Below, one piece after another: positions 54,114-62,379 of a stretch of DNA of 64,000 nucleotides. The position numbers were made by a program, and so were the translations under genes. Every line of letters starts with the position of its first letter. Position 1 is the stretch's first letter. Below the pieces are notes generated by a model that saw only the letters and a list, made by a program, of their open reading frames with translations, ran no database searches and was not told the DNA's origin. The stretch covers positions 186,001 through 250,000 of the forward strand of contig NZ_CP008896.1 in the NCBI RefSeq assembly GCF_000730425.1, given 5' to 3'. The DNA comes from Pseudomonas fluorescens. Its GTDB lineage: Bacteria > Pseudomonadota > Gammaproteobacteria > Pseudomonadales > Pseudomonadaceae.

Positions 54114-54812
54114 TCAACCGGCGCTGGCGATCTGGCGCGGCTTGCAATTGAGGTAGGCCGAGGATTTCAGCCAGCGCTGATCGGGATACCAGGAGAACAT
54201 GAACTGGCCATCCTTGAGCTTGTCCACCACCTGGCGCGCCACTTGCGGGCGTACGGCAGGGCAACCCTGGCTGCGGCCGATCCGACCTTCACGCTTGCTC
54301 CACAACGGGCTGACGTAGTCGGCGGCATGGATCACGATGGCGCGGTCGCGGGCCAGGTCATTGAAGCCTGGCTCCAGGCCGTCCATGCGCAACGAGTAGC
54401 CGTGGGTGCCGTGGTAGCTTTCCTGGGTGCGGAACAGACCGAGGCTGGACTGGTGGCTGCCTTCGCTGTTGGAGAACTGGGTGGCGAAGTTTTCCCCGGA
54501 TTTTTGCCCGTGGGCCACCAGATCGCGCAGCACCAGCTTTTTTTGGCGTAGATCGAAAATCCACAGGCGACGGGCGGTCGAAGGTTGCGAGTAGTCGATC
54601 ACGGCCAGGCGTTCGGCGCGTTCCTGGCCGTTATTGACGGCACACTGCATCGCGCCCAGAGCGCTTTTGAGGACGGCGGGATTGAGTTCTGGAGCCGAGC
54701 GCGCCAGGCTGCTATACAAGGTATGAGGTTTGGCATTCTCTGCGAAGGCACCCGAACAGAAAGCGGCCAGGGCGGCGGCGATCAGGCCGAGTCGGCAGTC
54801 AATATTCAGCAT
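54114..54812 (-). CDS. Murein L,D-transpeptidase catalytic-domain family protein
   Basis: This 232-residue protein has a signal peptide (about 1-24, ending GAFA). The catalytic part has HGYSLRMDGLEPGFNDLARDRAIVIHAADYV and the Cys motif GRSQGCPAV, the pattern of the YkuD_2-type L,D-transpeptidase family. Such enzymes form 3-3 crosslinks or attach proteins to peptidoglycan in the periplasm. It is divergent from a second, larger L,D-transpeptidase gene only 37 bp away, so the two may share a control region. Confidence 0.88.
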   Translation of the reverse strand: MLNIDCRLGLIAAALAAFCSGAFAENAKPHTLYSSLARSAPELNPAVLKSALGAMQCAVNNGQERAERLAVIDYSQPSTARRLWIFDLRQKKLVLRDLVAHGQKSGENFATQFSNSEGSHQSSLGLFRTQESYHGTHGYSLRMDGLEPGFNDLARDRAIVIHAADYVSPLWSKREGRIGRSQGCPAVRPQVARQVVDKLKDGQFMFSWYPDQRWLKSSAYLNCKPRQIASAG

Positions 54813-54849
54813 TTATCGAGCATCTCCGCCGTAGATTGGAGCTAAGCCA

Positions 54850-56415
54850 TTGTTCAAAAAAACTGCATGTTACTTGAGCCTTTGCTTGCTCGTAGCACCA
54901 TTGGTCGCCACGGCCGATGAAGTGCCGGTCGAGCCGTCAAACCCAGTACAGCTGGCACTTGGGCAGTTGTCGAGCGTCTGCCCCGGTTTAGCCACCCGGT
55001 TGGATATGCCGGCCGAGTTGCGGTTGCAGGCTTTTTACCAGCAGCACGGCAACACCGCCCTCTGGTCGGTGGACGGACGCCGGCAGGCGTTGCAGGGCCA
55101 GTTGCTGTTGCTGGCCGACGACGGCCTCGACCCGGCGCACTATCGGCTGCCCGACACGACAACGACCGACAATGTGCTGTGTACCGATTTCGCAACCAGC
55201 CAGCGCTATCTGCAAGCCCTGCATGACTTGCACTACGGCCGTTTGCAGCAGGCCCATTATGAGCCGCTGTGGCATTCCCAGCCGCCGAGCGAGGATCCGG
55301 TCCTTGTCGTGCTGGCCCTGGCCAATACCGGTCTTGCGGACATGGCGGCAGCATTCGATCAGGCCCGGCCCGGCGCCGAACTGTACCGCAACCTGCGCAA
55401 GGTCTACGCCACCCAACGCCTGCAACCGTTGCCGCAGTGGGGCATGATGACCGACGGCCCTTTGTTGCGTCCGGGTCGGGAGGATCCACGGGTGCCGGAA
55501 TTGGCCCGGCGCCTGGTCAGCGGCGGCTACCTGACGAGCGCACCCAAGGGGCATCAATACAGCAACGATCTGGTGGAGGCGGTGAAGCGCTTCCAGTCCA
55601 GCCATTCACTGCAAGCCGACGGAGTGATCGGCCCGGGCACGGTGACCGAACTCAACGTCAGCCCGGCGCTGCGGCGCGGGCAACTGCAGGTCAACCTTGA
55701 GCGTTTTCGCTGGCTGGCCCAGGACCTGGAGCCGGACGGCATCCTGGTCAACGTCGCGGCTGCCCAGTTGAGCGTCTACCAGGGGGGCGTACCTGTGTGG
55801 CAGACCCGTTTGCAGGTGGGCCGTGCCGAACGGCAGACGCCGCTGCTCAAGTCGCGCATCACGCGGTTGACCCTCAACCCCACCTGGACGATCCCGCCGA
55901 CCATCATGCGCGAGGACAAGTTACCGGCCATTCGCCTGAACCCGGAGTACCTGCGCCAACAGAATCTCAAAGTGCTCGACAGTGAAGGTCGCGCGCTGTC
56001 ACCGGAGCAGGTGGATTGGTCGCACCCCGGTAATATCCTGCTGCGCCAGGACGCCGGCCCACGCAACCCGTTGGGCAGGATCGTCATGCGTTTCCCCAAC
56101 CCGTTCTCCGTGTACCTGCACGACACGCCCAGCCAGCCGTTGTTCCGCAAGGGGCCGCGGGCCTTCAGTTCGGGCTGTGTAAGGGTGGAGCAGCCGATGG
56201 TGCTGCGTGATCTGCTGGTGAACCCGGCTGAAAAGGCGCGGACTGAGGCGTTGTTGGCGAGCGGAGTAACCCATGAGTTCCGCCTGGCCACGCCGGTACC
56301 GGTGCTGCTGGGCTATTGGACAGCCCAGGTGGATAGCCAGGGTGCGTTGCTGTACGCCCCCGATATTTATGGCCGCGACGGGGTGTTGTTGAAAGCCTTG
56401 GGCGCAGCCCTGTAG
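54850..56415 (+). CDS. L,D-transpeptidase with peptidoglycan-binding domain (YcbB/LdtD-like)
   Basis: This is a 521-residue protein starting with TTG 54850, eight bases after GGAG. A signal peptide ends near VATADE. A scaffold domain (about 40-190) is followed by a peptidoglycan-binding domain (NDLVEAVKRFQSSHSLQADGVIGPGTVTELN, about 238-268) and the YkuD catalytic domain with the HDTPSQPLF and SSGCVRVEQP active-site Cys motif (about 440). The order and length match LdtD/YcbB enzymes that make meso-DAP to meso-DAP crosslinks. Confidence 0.92.
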   Translation: MFKKTACYLSLCLLVAPLVATADEVPVEPSNPVQLALGQLSSVCPGLATRLDMPAELRLQAFYQQHGNTALWSVDGRRQALQGQLLLLADDGLDPAHYRLPDTTTTDNVLCTDFATSQRYLQALHDLHYGRLQQAHYEPLWHSQPPSEDPVLVVLALANTGLADMAAAFDQARPGAELYRNLRKVYATQRLQPLPQWGMMTDGPLLRPGREDPRVPELARRLVSGGYLTSAPKGHQYSNDLVEAVKRFQSSHSLQADGVIGPGTVTELNVSPALRRGQLQVNLERFRWLAQDLEPDGILVNVAAAQLSVYQGGVPVWQTRLQVGRAERQTPLLKSRITRLTLNPTWTIPPTIMREDKLPAIRLNPEYLRQQNLKVLDSEGRALSPEQVDWSHPGNILLRQDAGPRNPLGRIVMRFPNPFSVYLHDTPSQPLFRKGPRAFSSGCVRVEQPMVLRDLLVNPAEKARTEALLASGVTHEFRLATPVPVLLGYWTAQVDSQGALLYAPDIYGRDGVLLKALGAAL

Positions 56416-56430
56416 ACGCTAACAGAGTGT

Positions 56431-56514
56431 GTGGGCTTGCCCGCGATGGCGCAGTGTCAGTCGAAGAGTATATTGGCTGGTTCACCGTCATCGCCGGCCA
56501 GCCAGCGCCTACAT
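56431..56514. repeat. REP inverted pair (imperfect)
   Basis: GTGGGCTTGCCCGCGATGGCG faces TCATCGCCGGCCAGCCAGCG within 84 bp. It follows the L,D-transpeptidase stop. The remaining 170 bp up to the fimbrial-type gene hold no gene that I can support. Confidence 0.65.
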
Positions 56515-56684
56515 TTGGTTTGTGGTGTGCCCAGTATTCTCTTTCAACTAAAAGCAGCTGCGGATCTGTGCAATATGAGACCCGGTTGGCATCCTTGAAA
56601 GAATAACCATCAGGTATTTCTCAAACGCTCAAGAAACCTACCAAGCTTGCCGACGTGATGGGTACATACCCAGGAGCGTTCAAT

Positions 56685-57068
56685 ATGAGCAGTCAACGTT
56701 TGGCAGTCGGTATCAGCCTGTTTTTTGTGCTCGTCAGCGGCAGTGGTCAAGCGTCCACGACCGTCGCTCAAGGTGTTATCCAGTTCCATGGCAGCATCGT
56801 CGAGGCGACTTGCGCGGCGGGCAGTGGGAGCGGGTCGACATTGGCACTCAGTGGTTGTCCGACGTCTGCATCCGGGGGCAACATCAGTGCCTACGGCGTC
56901 GAGCCGGTGCGCACGGTCAGTGCGCTGGATCACTCAGTGGTCAAGGTCAAACTGGTGACTGAAGCAACGGACGATGGTCGTTACTTCAATCGCCAGTACA
57001 GCTTGAGCGATGAGGCAGGCAGACCGCTGCGTTCAGGGGCGTACCTGGTGACGCTGAGTTACCCGTAG
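56685..57068 (+). CDS. Type 1 fimbrial-type secreted protein
   Basis: This is a 127-residue protein; ATG 56685 follows AGGAG by eight bases. A signal peptide ends near SGSGQA-S. The mature protein begins with a strand like the pilin donor and opening motif (GVIQFHGSIVEATCAAG, the V-x-F-x-G-x-x-x-x-x-x-C of FimA-like subunits) and has a second Cys about 20 residues later for the disulfide. No chaperone or usher gene is nearby, so it is an orphan subunit or a fimbrial-fold secreted protein. Its stop region overlaps the convergent ACAD-fold gene by 10 bp. Confidence 0.75.
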   Translation: MSSQRLAVGISLFFVLVSGSGQASTTVAQGVIQFHGSIVEATCAAGSGSGSTLALSGCPTSASGGNISAYGVEPVRTVSALDHSVVKVKLVTEATDDGRYFNRQYSLSDEAGRPLRSGAYLVTLSYP

Positions 57069-58192
57069 GCAGGTTGACCGAGTTGCTCACACAGGAAGTG
57101 CGTGCTGGCAAGCCTGGATGTCGGGTGGAATGCCAGCAAACCAGTGGCAACCTTTAGATAGGCGACGTCTTCGCAGGACATAAAGGCCATGCCTCCCAGG
57201 ATTTCGAAGGCGCGAGTGCTGATGCGGTTCACGGCGTCCTGGATAGAGAACCGGGTTGCTTGCGCCCGCGCCAAGTCACTGCGCAAGAACCGGTGGGCAT
57301 CAATCGAAGCCGCCAGGCCGCGCAAGGCCATGGTGGCTCCCTGCTGATCAATGAGCAGTGTGGCTCGATCATCTGGTGAGCCTTTATTGTTTGCCAATGC
57401 GCGTGCTGCCAGAGCAGATGCCATCCCCAGGTAGGAAGCGCTGGCCAGCAGTTGAAACCAGATGGCGAACAAATGGTTGCCGGTTCCGTGTTGGGCATCG
57501 TCGAGTTGATCATCGACGGCGGTGCTGAAACACATCATGGCTTCGGGAACCAGCAAGTTATTGAACGTGACTTCGTGGCTGTCCGCGGCCTGTAAATGCG
57601 GTACGGACCAGAATTTTTTCCGCTCGATACTGGGGTCTTCAGCAAAACCCACACCAATGCCGACTTGGGCCTGACCTTCAGGATTAACGTAGTTGACGCC
57701 AAAAGTAATGATGTCGAAGTGATGTGTCAGCGTGCAAGGTTTCTTGCTTCCATTGACGATGTAACCTTCGAGGTTTTTTTCAACGGCCATTGTTGATTCT
57801 AAGATGGGCGTATTTGTGCGGCCTTCCGCAAATCCAGAAGCGACTAATAGATTGTCGCGTGCAATCAGGCCTAACAGGCCCTGAATATCGGGAAAAAAAT
57901 GCCTGGCGGCCATCATCCCCGCGACGGTGTGGTGATGCATGGTCATCATGATTGCCAGAGAAGGGCAGCGTGCACCGACCCAAGTGTGCAACTGCGCCAT
58001 ACTTAATGCGCTGACACCCTCGCCACCGAGTTCTTTGGCAATGGTGAGCGCAGGATGGCCGACACGGCGAAACATATCGGCTAATTGTTGAGACTCTGCG
58101 CGTTCAAGATCCAGCAGTGAGGACGTTTCAAGGAAAGATGCCATGTCCGGCATCAGTTCGAAGGTGGTGTTTCTTTCTTCATGTAAAAACAT
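57059..58192 (-). CDS. Acyl-CoA-dehydrogenase-fold flavoprotein lacking the usual catalytic Glu
   Basis: This 377-residue protein has the ACAD layout: helical N-domain with TIAKELGGEGVSALSMAQ, a middle beta domain (NLEGYIVNGSKKPCTL) and a C-terminal four-helix bundle with ARAFEILGGMAFMSCED. Where typical dehydrogenases have YEGTS, here it reads AFHPTS, so the base Glu is replaced by His. It may therefore be a flavin monooxygenase or nitroalkane-type relative, or an acyl-binding protein, rather than a beta-oxidation enzyme. It lies 29 bp downstream of an OlsB-like acyltransferase gene on the same strand, with lower GC than the surroundings. Confidence 0.8.
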   Translation of the reverse strand: MFLHEERNTTFELMPDMASFLETSSLLDLERAESQQLADMFRRVGHPALTIAKELGGEGVSALSMAQLHTWVGARCPSLAIMMTMHHHTVAGMMAARHFFPDIQGLLGLIARDNLLVASGFAEGRTNTPILESTMAVEKNLEGYIVNGSKKPCTLTHHFDIITFGVNYVNPEGQAQVGIGVGFAEDPSIERKKFWSVPHLQAADSHEVTFNNLLVPEAMMCFSTAVDDQLDDAQHGTGNHLFAIWFQLLASASYLGMASALAARALANNKGSPDDRATLLIDQQGATMALRGLAASIDAHRFLRSDLARAQATRFSIQDAVNRISTRAFEILGGMAFMSCEDVAYLKVATGLLAFHPTSRLASTHFLCEQLGQPAYG

Positions 58193-58221
58193 ATCAGATA
58201 AATTCTTCAGGGCTTTGAAAG

Positions 58222-59001
58222 TTATATTGGAGTTTCAGTTTTCAAGTAATGACGCGCATAACGGCTGTCCAAATTGGAAAGTGGCAACAACATAAAGAAA
58301 TCGGCCACGTTGAAATCATGGTCCCAGGCCGGCTCACCACACACCCAAGCTCCGCTACGCAAATAGCCCTTTAACAGTGGCGGCATCTGTGGCGTCGCCC
58401 GGGCGTCCCGGTCATGCACTGGAAATGGGTGGTGTGGGGTGACGTGATAGTCGGCGGGGGCAAAGTTCTTCGCAGTGAACGTGTGATACAACGCAGCGGC
58501 ATTGTGCCCTCCATCAGCCAGGCTAACGCTGGCGCAACCCATCAGGTAATCACAGCGCTCACGTCGCAAATACCTTGCTAAACCCGCCCACAACAACATG
58601 ATGACGCTACCACTGCGGTAGTCCGGATGGACACAGGCATGCCCCGCTTCGGTTATACGCATCCGTAGATGTTTTAAGCGACTCAGGTCGAATTCCTCTT
58701 CAGAGTAAAAGCGTCCCATGCGTTGCGCGGCCGTCGGGCTCATCACGCGGTATGTGCCGACTACGTATGATGTTTGGGGGTCACGTACAATTAAATGATC
58801 ACAATAGTCGTCAAATGCATCAATGTTTAGACCATCAGAATTGGCAGACGTCGAAATATGGAAAGTTTCATTGAATACTTTATGGCGTAGACGTTGTGCT
58901 TCACGCACTTCTTCTTGTGTGCTGGCAAGGCTTACCGTTAATGTCGAGCGGTGGGTGTTTGTGTTTAAGGGGCTGTCACTGAGTGCTTTAGTTGGTTGCA
59001 T
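58222..59001 (-). CDS. GNAT-fold N-acyltransferase, OlsB/hemolysin-like
   Basis: This is a 259-residue protein; the ATG follows AAGGAAG by about five bases. REAQRLRHKVFNETF near the N-terminus, DDYCDHLIVRDPQTSYVVGTYRVMSP, then AGHACVHPDYRSGSVIMLLWAGLARYL and DYLMGCASVSLADGG follow the ornithine-acyl-ACP N-acyltransferase (OlsB) pattern. OlsB makes lyso-ornithine lipid; relatives make other N-acyl amino acids. There is no OlsA partner nearby. The next gene is an ACAD-fold protein, which suggests a modified N-acyl product. The codon mix is more AT-rich than average. Confidence 0.82.
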   Translation of the reverse strand: MQPTKALSDSPLNTNTHRSTLTVSLASTQEEVREAQRLRHKVFNETFHISTSANSDGLNIDAFDDYCDHLIVRDPQTSYVVGTYRVMSPTAAQRMGRFYSEEEFDLSRLKHLRMRITEAGHACVHPDYRSGSVIMLLWAGLARYLRRERCDYLMGCASVSLADGGHNAAALYHTFTAKNFAPADYHVTPHHPFPVHDRDARATPQMPPLLKGYLRSGAWVCGEPAWDHDFNVADFFMLLPLSNLDSRYARHYLKTETPI

Positions 59002-59281
59002 GTGACTTCCTTTGTGGTTTTTTGTAATCCGATTAGATAGTGGTTGAAATGCTAGCTTGCCATTTAGAGGGGTGACATAAGGAAAGTCTGAAGGTTTCAG
59101 GAGCGCTATTACTAAGATTTGGGTAGAGTTATTTTTAGGGAATTAATTAAGGGCGAAAGCATGTTTTTACCGCGAACGGAATAATTCCATTACGAGCGTT
59201 TGTCGTATAGAACCAACGTTTGCAGGCATTACTAAAAAACGCTATGCGTTTACAGTCGGTGTATGAGGGGCCGGTGTGTAT
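59002..59281. other. AT-rich intergenic region without a recognised gene
   Basis: These 280 bp between the acyltransferase start and the PAS-kinase stop are clearly richer in A/T than the surroundings and hold no open frame that I can support. They should contain the promoter of the acyltransferase/ACAD pair. I saw no REP unit, Fur box or clear lux-type palindrome. Confidence 0.6.
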
Positions 59282-60442
59282 TCAATGAGCGACGAAGGGC
59301 GTCTGGAAGCACACGGTGAACGTAGTACCGCTGCCCACCTGTGAGCTCACCATCACATCACCGCCATGGGCCTTGGCGATTTCCCGCACGATAAACAACC
59401 CCAGTCCGACGCTGCGCATCTCGGTGTCCTGGTCGGTACCTCGGGTCATGGGTTCAAACAGTACACTCATCAGCGAGTCAGCAATCACCGGCCCATGGTT
59501 ATGCACCGAGAGGCTGGCCCCTTCGTGGTCCAGTCGCGAGGTAATGGTGATCGGTTGTTGCAGGTCGCCATAAGCCACGCTATTAGCCACCAGGTTGCCA
59601 ATGATTTGTTGCAGGCGGTCGCCATCCAAGCAAGCGTCGGCAGTCCCTACGGTGTGGTGCGCGAGGGTGGCGAGGGGAAAGGCCATGCGCAGTTCATCCA
59701 CCGCGCGCCGCGTCACGTCATGCAGGTCCAGCGGGCTGGGGGTGACGCCAATGCCAACGCCGACCCGTGCCTGGGTGAAGTCCAGGAGGTCGGCGATCAT
59801 CCGTTGGGCGCGCTCCGATGACTGGCCGATATGGCCAATCAATTGGGTTTCCTTGGCGGTGCGCTCGCCACGGGCGAGAAAGTCGGACGCCATCTTGATC
59901 GCGGTCAGCGGGTTTTTCAGGTCGTGACTGACGATGGCGACCATTTGCTCGGCAAACAGCGCCCGGCGTTGTGCCTTGGCATAGGCGTGGTTGAGTTCGG
60001 CCTGGGCCTGCTGGAGCGCGGTTTGTGCGGCGGTCTTTTCCAACAATAAGGCTTCGGCCAGTTTGCGTGCGTTGAGCAGCTCGCGTTCGTACTTGTCGCG
60101 GTCGGTGGTGCCGAACAGGGCCAGTTCATGCCGTGTGCCGTTGGCGTGGTCGCGTTTGACGGCATTGAGCAGGATGGTCACGGGGTGGCCGTCACGATGG
60201 CGCAGGTCGAGTTTGACCTCGGTGATGCTGCCTTGCACCTGCATCAACGGGGCGAGGTGGGTTTGATGGAAAATCCGCCCGCCCATGGTCAGCAGATCCT
60301 GGAAGCGCTGCCCCTGCAACTCGGTTGCAGTCATACCCAGCCAGTCGCTGAAACACTGGTTTGCCCGCAGGATCGTGCCGTCTTCTGTGGTGACGGCCAG
60401 CGCACAGGCGGCACCGTTGAACAGCGCCTCGTCATTCGCCAT
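59282..60442 (-). CDS. PAS-domain sensor histidine kinase, soluble
   Basis: This is a 386-residue protein from ATG 60442. A PAS domain spans about 1-115 (ALAVTTEDGTILRANQCFSDWLGM...). A coiled coil (about 118-160) leads to the H-box VSHDLKNPLTAIKMASDFL with H173. The ATPase domain has DRLQQIIGNLVANSVAYGD and VGLGLFIVREIAKAHGG. There is no membrane segment. It overlaps the end of the RsbQ-like hydrolase gene by 11 bases and has no response regulator beside it. In B. subtilis the hydrolase RsbQ works with the PAS-containing phosphatase RsbP; here a PAS kinase takes that place. Confidence 0.9.
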   Translation of the reverse strand: MANDEALFNGAACALAVTTEDGTILRANQCFSDWLGMTATELQGQRFQDLLTMGGRIFHQTHLAPLMQVQGSITEVKLDLRHRDGHPVTILLNAVKRDHANGTRHELALFGTTDRDKYERELLNARKLAEALLLEKTAAQTALQQAQAELNHAYAKAQRRALFAEQMVAIVSHDLKNPLTAIKMASDFLARGERTAKETQLIGHIGQSSERAQRMIADLLDFTQARVGVGIGVTPSPLDLHDVTRRAVDELRMAFPLATLAHHTVGTADACLDGDRLQQIIGNLVANSVAYGDLQQPITITSRLDHEGASLSVHNHGPVIADSLMSVLFEPMTRGTDQDTEMRSVGLGLFIVREIAKAHGGDVMVSSQVGSGTTFTVCFQTPFVAH

Positions 60443-61247
60443 GGGCAACTGCCCAGGGCATCAGGAAACTATCCATCGCAGCCGCGCACGCTGGCACTGC
60501 GCTCATATGCGGGCAATGGCCCACATTGTCGATCAGGCAATACGTGCTGTGGGGCAACACCCGGTGCAGGTGTTCGCCCACGCAGAGCGGGGCGATCAAG
60601 TCATCGCTCGATTGCAGGATCAATGTGGGGGTCGCGAGGCCGTTGATGTCGGCACGGTTATCCGACAAAAACGTCACCCGTGCAAAGTGCTTGGCGATTT
60701 CAGGCTCGGTGCGGCAGAAGCTGTTGGTCAGTTCTTCACTCAAGGCCGGTTGCCCCGGCGCGCCCATGATCACTGGGGCCATGGTGCTGGACCAACCCAG
60801 GTAGTTGCTGTCGAGGGTGTCGAGCAGCGATTGGATATCTTCGGGCTTGAACCCGCCGACATAGTCACCGGTATCGATGTAGCAGGGCGAAGGACCAATC
60901 ATCACATGGGCGGCGATGCGCCCGGGGGCTGCGCGGTCGGCCAGTGTGCCGATCATGGCGCTGACCGAGTGCCCTACGAGGATCACCGGGCCACTGGCAA
61001 ACTCATCGATGATCTCGTTCAGATCAGCGGCATAGCCGGCCAGGGAGGCATATTTTTGCTTGTCGTAGGCGCCAAGATCAGACAGGCCAGCCCCTACCAG
61101 GTCATAGAGCACCACACGAAAGCGCTGGATGAAATGGGGCAGCAGGTAACTCCACATGGCCTGGTTGCAGCCAAAGCCATGGGAAAACACCAGGGTCGAG
61201 GAACCGTTGCCCACTACGTTGACGTTGTTGCGATGCCGAAGGTCCAT
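60432..61247 (-). CDS. RsbQ/KAI2-like alpha/beta hydrolase
   Basis: This is a 271-residue alpha/beta hydrolase. NVVGNGSSTLVFSHGFGCNQAMW at the N-terminus gives the oxyanion region. The nucleophile elbow GHSVSAMIG puts Ser at 94; the acid is in SSDDLIAP (about 215-216) and the base in NVGHCPHMS (His about 244). The order, lengths and the motif YDLVGAGLSD follow B. subtilis RsbQ and plant karrikin/strigolactone receptors. RsbQ is thought to supply or transform a hydrophobic signal for a PAS protein. The gene is translation-coupled to the PAS kinase downstream, so a signalling partnership is likely. Confidence 0.88.
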   Translation of the reverse strand: MDLRHRNNVNVVGNGSSTLVFSHGFGCNQAMWSYLLPHFIQRFRVVLYDLVGAGLSDLGAYDKQKYASLAGYAADLNEIIDEFASGPVILVGHSVSAMIGTLADRAAPGRIAAHVMIGPSPCYIDTGDYVGGFKPEDIQSLLDTLDSNYLGWSSTMAPVIMGAPGQPALSEELTNSFCRTEPEIAKHFARVTFLSDNRADINGLATPTLILQSSDDLIAPLCVGEHLHRVLPHSTYCLIDNVGHCPHMSAVPACAAAMDSFLMPWAVAHGE

Positions 61248-61379
61248 GGACGTGCTCGTAGTGGCGTGTTGCTATGTGGTTGTGGCGTCAGTTTAGAGAG
61301 TCAATTGCATGGGGTCACTAGGTATAGCGTCGATAGGGTAAAGTCGGGGCTTTCAGGAGCAAGCGTCAGCTAACGAAGT

Positions 61380-61679
61380 ATGGGGCGGCTTTTGCGGCAA
61401 TCGGCCTTGGGCCTGCTGGCCCTGGCGCAAACGGTGCTGGTGCTGGGGGTATATGGCGCGGCGGGGTACTTGCTGGAGATGGGGCTTGAAGGCTGGTTGT
61501 TCGCCTTGCCCATCAGCTCTTTTGCAGCGCTGTTCATTTATGGCCAGGGTGCAGGAGGGTCGGGCTCTGGCTCTGGCTCCAGCGACCGTTCAAGCTCAAG
61601 TTCCAGCTCAAGCTCCGGCGGTGGGTTTTCCGGCGGTGGCGGCTCCAGCGGTGGCGGTGGGGCTTCGGGGAGTTGGTGA
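61380..61679 (+). CDS. Small membrane protein with Gly/Ser-rich tail
   Basis: This is a 99-residue protein with two membrane helices (about 8-30 and 35-55) followed by a 45-residue tail made almost wholly of Ser and Gly. The tail reads as a Ser block (residues 68-76) and then Gly-rich repeats ending ASGSW. The ribosome site is weak (ACGAAG). The tail is probably exposed and disordered, like low-complexity YgcG/TPM-type C-termini. I cannot assign a function. It converges on the GNAT gene with a 10-bp gap. Confidence 0.6.
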   Translation: MGRLLRQSALGLLALAQTVLVLGVYGAAGYLLEMGLEGWLFALPISSFAALFIYGQGAGGSGSGSGSSDRSSSSSSSSSGGGFSGGGGSSGGGGASGSW

Positions 61680-61689
61680 GGCCCGGAGC

Positions 61690-62181
61690 CTAGAGCGTCA
61701 TCACCATCTCATGCCAAGCCATCCCGCCGTGGTCTGACGCCGAGGGCTGCACGTACTGGTACCCCAGGCGCGTATACAACGGCACATGCTGCTGCTTGCA
61801 CATCAGGTGGAGGGTCTGCTTGCCCATCGCGCGCATACGCGACACAAATGCCTCCATCAAGTACGTGGAGTGCCCCTTGCCCTGATGCGCCGGGTCCACC
61901 ACCACCGACATGATCACCACATTCGGCGCATCCGCCGCGTGCCCTACCAATTCCTTGAAGTCCTCATCCGACATCACCACGTCATGGGCGCAACCACAGT
62001 TGATAAAGCCCAGCACCTGACCGTCCGCCTCCAGGATCAGGAAGCCTTGCGGGTAGAGCGCGATGCGCGTGGCGATCTTCTCCAGGGTTGCAGCTTCATC
62101 GCCCTCGTAGGCGCTGATTTCGATCTCGTAGCAGCGGGCGGCATCTGCCGGCGTGGCGTTGCGCAAGGTGAGGGCGGGCAT
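61690..62181 (-). CDS. GNAT family N-acetyltransferase
   Basis: This is a 163-residue protein from ATG 62181. LTLRNATPADAARCYEIEISAYEGDEAA begins the fold; the acetyl-CoA loop is VVVDPAHQGKGHSTYLMEAF (Q/R-x-x-G-x-G/A) and the C-terminal strand region is LHLMCKQQHVPLYTRLGYQYV. The subgroup looks like arylalkylamine-type acetyltransferases. The substrate is unknown. It is divergent from the Old Yellow Enzyme gene. Confidence 0.88.
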   Translation of the reverse strand: MPALTLRNATPADAARCYEIEISAYEGDEAATLEKIATRIALYPQGFLILEADGQVLGFINCGCAHDVVMSDEDFKELVGHAADAPNVVIMSVVVDPAHQGKGHSTYLMEAFVSRMRAMGKQTLHLMCKQQHVPLYTRLGYQYVQPSASDHGGMAWHEMVMTL

Positions 62182-62379
62182 GGGGATCCAGGGGCGGGCA
62201 GTTGAATGAGGGCTGCATGATAGCGGGGCAGTGCCTGCGCGCAAATCCCTCTGCACAGCTTGGGTGAAGCCGTTTATGGGTGATCAAAAAACACTGGCTT
62301 GCTAGGTGTATTTTAATTTGTAATCATCGCTAAATAAATAGGCTTTACCTAAGCGCAACTTAGCTCCGAGGACAATGCA

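Noticed and set aside
58222..59001. Acyl-homoserine-lactone synthase (LuxI type)
   Set aside because: The GNAT-like pattern and length fit OlsB-type acyltransferases better, and there is no LuxR-type gene or lux box nearby.
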